A model generated the notes under the pieces. The model worked only from the letters and a program-made list of their open reading frames with translations, did not search any database and had not been told where the DNA came from. Below, piece after piece: positions 62,780 through 64,000 of a stretch of 64,000 nucleotides of DNA (the first letter of the stretch is position 1; each line of letters opens with the position of its first letter). Origin of the DNA: Candidatus Baltobacteraceae bacterium (lineage in GTDB: Bacteria > Vulcanimicrobiota > Vulcanimicrobiia > Vulcanimicrobiales > Vulcanimicrobiaceae); contig DATJTX010000024.1 of the NCBI GenBank assembly GCA_035502855.1, positions 62,001-126,000 of the forward strand, given 5' to 3'. The position numbers and the translations under genes were made by a program.

Positions 62780-63376
62780 ATGGCCACTCGTTTTGCACGG
62801 GCTGAACGCTCGATTTCCCCCGCCAACCTTCGTGCCCGCGCGACGCAGGTGTATGCGCTCTTTGCGTGGCTACACGTCCCCGCCGTCGCGGCAATCGCGC
62901 TCGCCGCGCACAACGGCTGGCTCGGTCCGGTGATGCTGCTCGCCGAAGTGGCGACGTTCGCAACCGTTTGCGCGCTGACGATGAAGGACGGAATCCTGCT
63001 GCGATCGATCATGGCGGTCGCGCTGACCCTCGGCCCGATCTTCTTCGTCTACGCCGGACGCGGCGGCGCCATCGACTATCACGGCTATTACTTCGTCGCT
63101 CTGGCGATGCTGGCGGCCTACGTCGACTGGCGTCCGATCGCGATCGCCTCGCTCCTGGCCATCGGTCTTGCGCAAGTGAGCCTGGGCCTGGCCGCGTTGC
63201 AAGGCGTCTACGTTCTGGCCGAATGCTCGATGCTCGTCTGGATCACCTACGCAATGCAGATGTTTCTCAACCGCGTCGACGACCTGATGAACTTCACGGC
63301 CGAAGCGATCGCGGGCGAACTCGCCGAAAAGGCGAGCCTGCAAGCTGAAATCAGCCGTCTCAGACACACCGCATAG
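62780..63376 (+). CDS. Membrane protein with C-terminal coiled coil, unknown function
   Basis: A 198-residue protein with five transmembrane helices (about residues 20-160) resembling the membrane part of some signalling proteins, then a cytoplasmic helix ending 'AIAGELAEKASLQAEISRLRHTA'. There is no HAMP, kinase or methyl-accepting domain behind it. AGAGGTG lies nine bases before ATG 62780. The C-terminal helix matches that of the next protein, so the two may associate through coiled coils. Confidence 0.78.
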   Translation: MATRFARAERSISPANLRARATQVYALFAWLHVPAVAAIALAAHNGWLGPVMLLAEVATFATVCALTMKDGILLRSIMAVALTLGPIFFVYAGRGGAIDYHGYYFVALAMLAAYVDWRPIAIASLLAIGLAQVSLGLAALQGVYVLAECSMLVWITYAMQMFLNRVDDLMNFTAEAIAGELAEKASLQAEISRLRHTA

Positions 63377-63396
63377 CGCCGCGCGAGGGGAGGACC

Positions 63397-63696
63397 ATGA
63401 TCGTTCACACGCGCATGCGTGCCCGCACTGCGTTCCTCTACTCGTTGATCGTCTGTCTCAACATCCCGGCAGCGATCCTCGTGGTGAACCGCGCATCGAT
63501 CTTCATCGCTTCGGCGGCGTTGATCGAGTGCGCGGTCCTCATCGGCATCGCGCTCACGATTCGATCGATCTTCAAAAGCTTCGACCATGTGCTGGACGTA
63601 ACGACCAAAGCCACCGCCGAAGCTCTGGCCGACGAAATCGAAGAGAAGACCAGCCTCCAAGCCGAACTCAGCCGGCTGCGCGCGATCGCCTCGTAG
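63397..63696 (+). CDS. Small membrane protein with related coiled-coil tail
   Basis: A 99-residue protein with two transmembrane helices (about 12-32 and 36-56) and a cytoplasmic helix ending 'ALADEIEEKTSLQAELSRLRAIAS'. That tail is clearly related to the end of the preceding 198-residue protein, although the membrane parts are different. ATG preceded by AGGGGAGG. Function unknown; it may be a truncated signalling module or an adaptor. Confidence 0.75.
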   Translation: MIVHTRMRARTAFLYSLIVCLNIPAAILVVNRASIFIASAALIECAVLIGIALTIRSIFKSFDHVLDVTTKATAEALADEIEEKTSLQAELSRLRAIAS

Positions 63697-63714
63697 CGCC
63701 CCCGGCCGAACCGT

Positions 63715-64000
63715 CTATTGCGTCTGGGCCGGTGGTCCCGGAGCGGCCTCGCCGATGCCCGGCGTCATTACCTGGATGCGCGCGGTGCGCGGATCGTAGG
63801 ATGCCTGCACGCCCAGCACACGCGCCATCGCGCGCAGCCCGATCATGACCCGCCCGCGCACGCGGAAGGGCGCGTGCTTGAGCGTGAAGGGCATGCCGTT
63901 GATCGTGGCATGAACATCCCCGACGCGCAGCCGCAGCGACTGGCTCCCGCGCACGACGTAGATGTTCGTTCCGTCGACCGACGTCTGGGCCCCGAGCGCG
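63715..64000 (-). CDS. Stalk-domain (copper amine oxidase N-like) protein, C-terminal part
   Basis: The gene enters from the right edge, and the last 94 codons are visible. 'VRGRVMIGLRAMARVLGVQASYDPRTARIQV' region is the second half of a stalk domain, as in the protein at 10311-11777; the sequence ends in a short Pro/Gln tail. It is probably a secreted or surface protein, but the missing N-terminus prevents more. Confidence 0.75.
   Translation of the reverse strand, partial: ALGAQTSVDGTNIYVVRGSQSLRLRVGDVHATINGMPFTLKHAPFRVRGRVMIGLRAMARVLGVQASYDPRTARIQVMTPGIGEAAPGPPAQTQ

Overview
The window is about 60-65% GC and almost fully coding, with many genes overlapping by 1-4 bases. The visible features point to an uncultured-type diderm bacterium of the Terrabacteria side, most like Eremiobacterota (WPS-2) or a neighbouring phylum. 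It has a TonB-dependent receptor (so an outer membrane) together with gene orders and families common in Gram-positive relatives (phoH-ybeY-dgkA, corC-cdd-recO, floA-nfeD, the lipid II flippase Amj, stalk/copper-amine-oxidase-N domains, GlpX-type FBPase). There is no rRNA or tRNA in the window, so the phylum is an inference.

Layout. 1-8,700: minus-strand housekeeping (mltG, ruvX, recO, cdd, corC-like; dgkA-PAP2, ybeY, phoH, a Pro-rich protein, floA, nfeD, yqeY, rpsU). 8,750-9,850: a PIN toxin with a long partner protein. 9,960-18,080: HIT, stalk protein, two glycosyltransferases, pyrG, prmC, prfA, a MazF-type toxin-antitoxin pair wedged between prfA and rpmE, and rpmE. 18,120-18,840: a Phd-VapC pair. 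18,850-28,080: two paralogous 'Thr/Ser-rich lipoprotein then S53 protease' modules flanking two small secreted-protein genes. 28,207-34,603: a tightly overlapped plus-strand operon (O-acetylhomoserine sulfhydrylase type enzyme, CoA-binding protein, LuxE-like, LuxC-like, class III aminotransferase, Gfo/Idh oxidoreductase). 34,620-35,600: an Xre/RES toxin-antitoxin pair. 36,240-40,240: a CHASE2-TIR membrane receptor and a FecR-TPR secreted protein. 40,250-47,900: subtilisin lipoprotein, cinA, precorrin-2 dehydrogenase-like gene, nadE with a separate nitrilase, lpd-like flavoprotein, glpX. 47,950-51,750: three membrane glycan genes (PIG-V-like, GtrA, GT39) carrying a GC-rich hairpin repeat, one copy of it in frame inside the GT39 gene. 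51,700-57,330: DUF4239, TPR lipoprotein, amj, M16 peptidase, a small secreted protein, proS. 57,390-64,000: cobalamin adenosyltransferase with a TonB receptor, Nudix, amino acid permease, two small membrane proteins with related tails, and the end of a stalk protein.

Functionally the window mixes translation and cell-envelope housekeeping with an accessory layer: four toxin-antitoxin loci, five predicted lipoproteins with a Cys-polyGly lipobox (three of them proteases), a TIR-domain receptor, and a LuxC/LuxE/aminotransferase operon that could turn a carboxylic acid into an aldehyde and then an amine. The most promising candidates for undescribed biology are the CHASE2-TIR receptor, the acid-to-amine operon, the duplicated lipoprotein-S53 modules with their shared lipobox signature, and the in-frame hairpin repeat.
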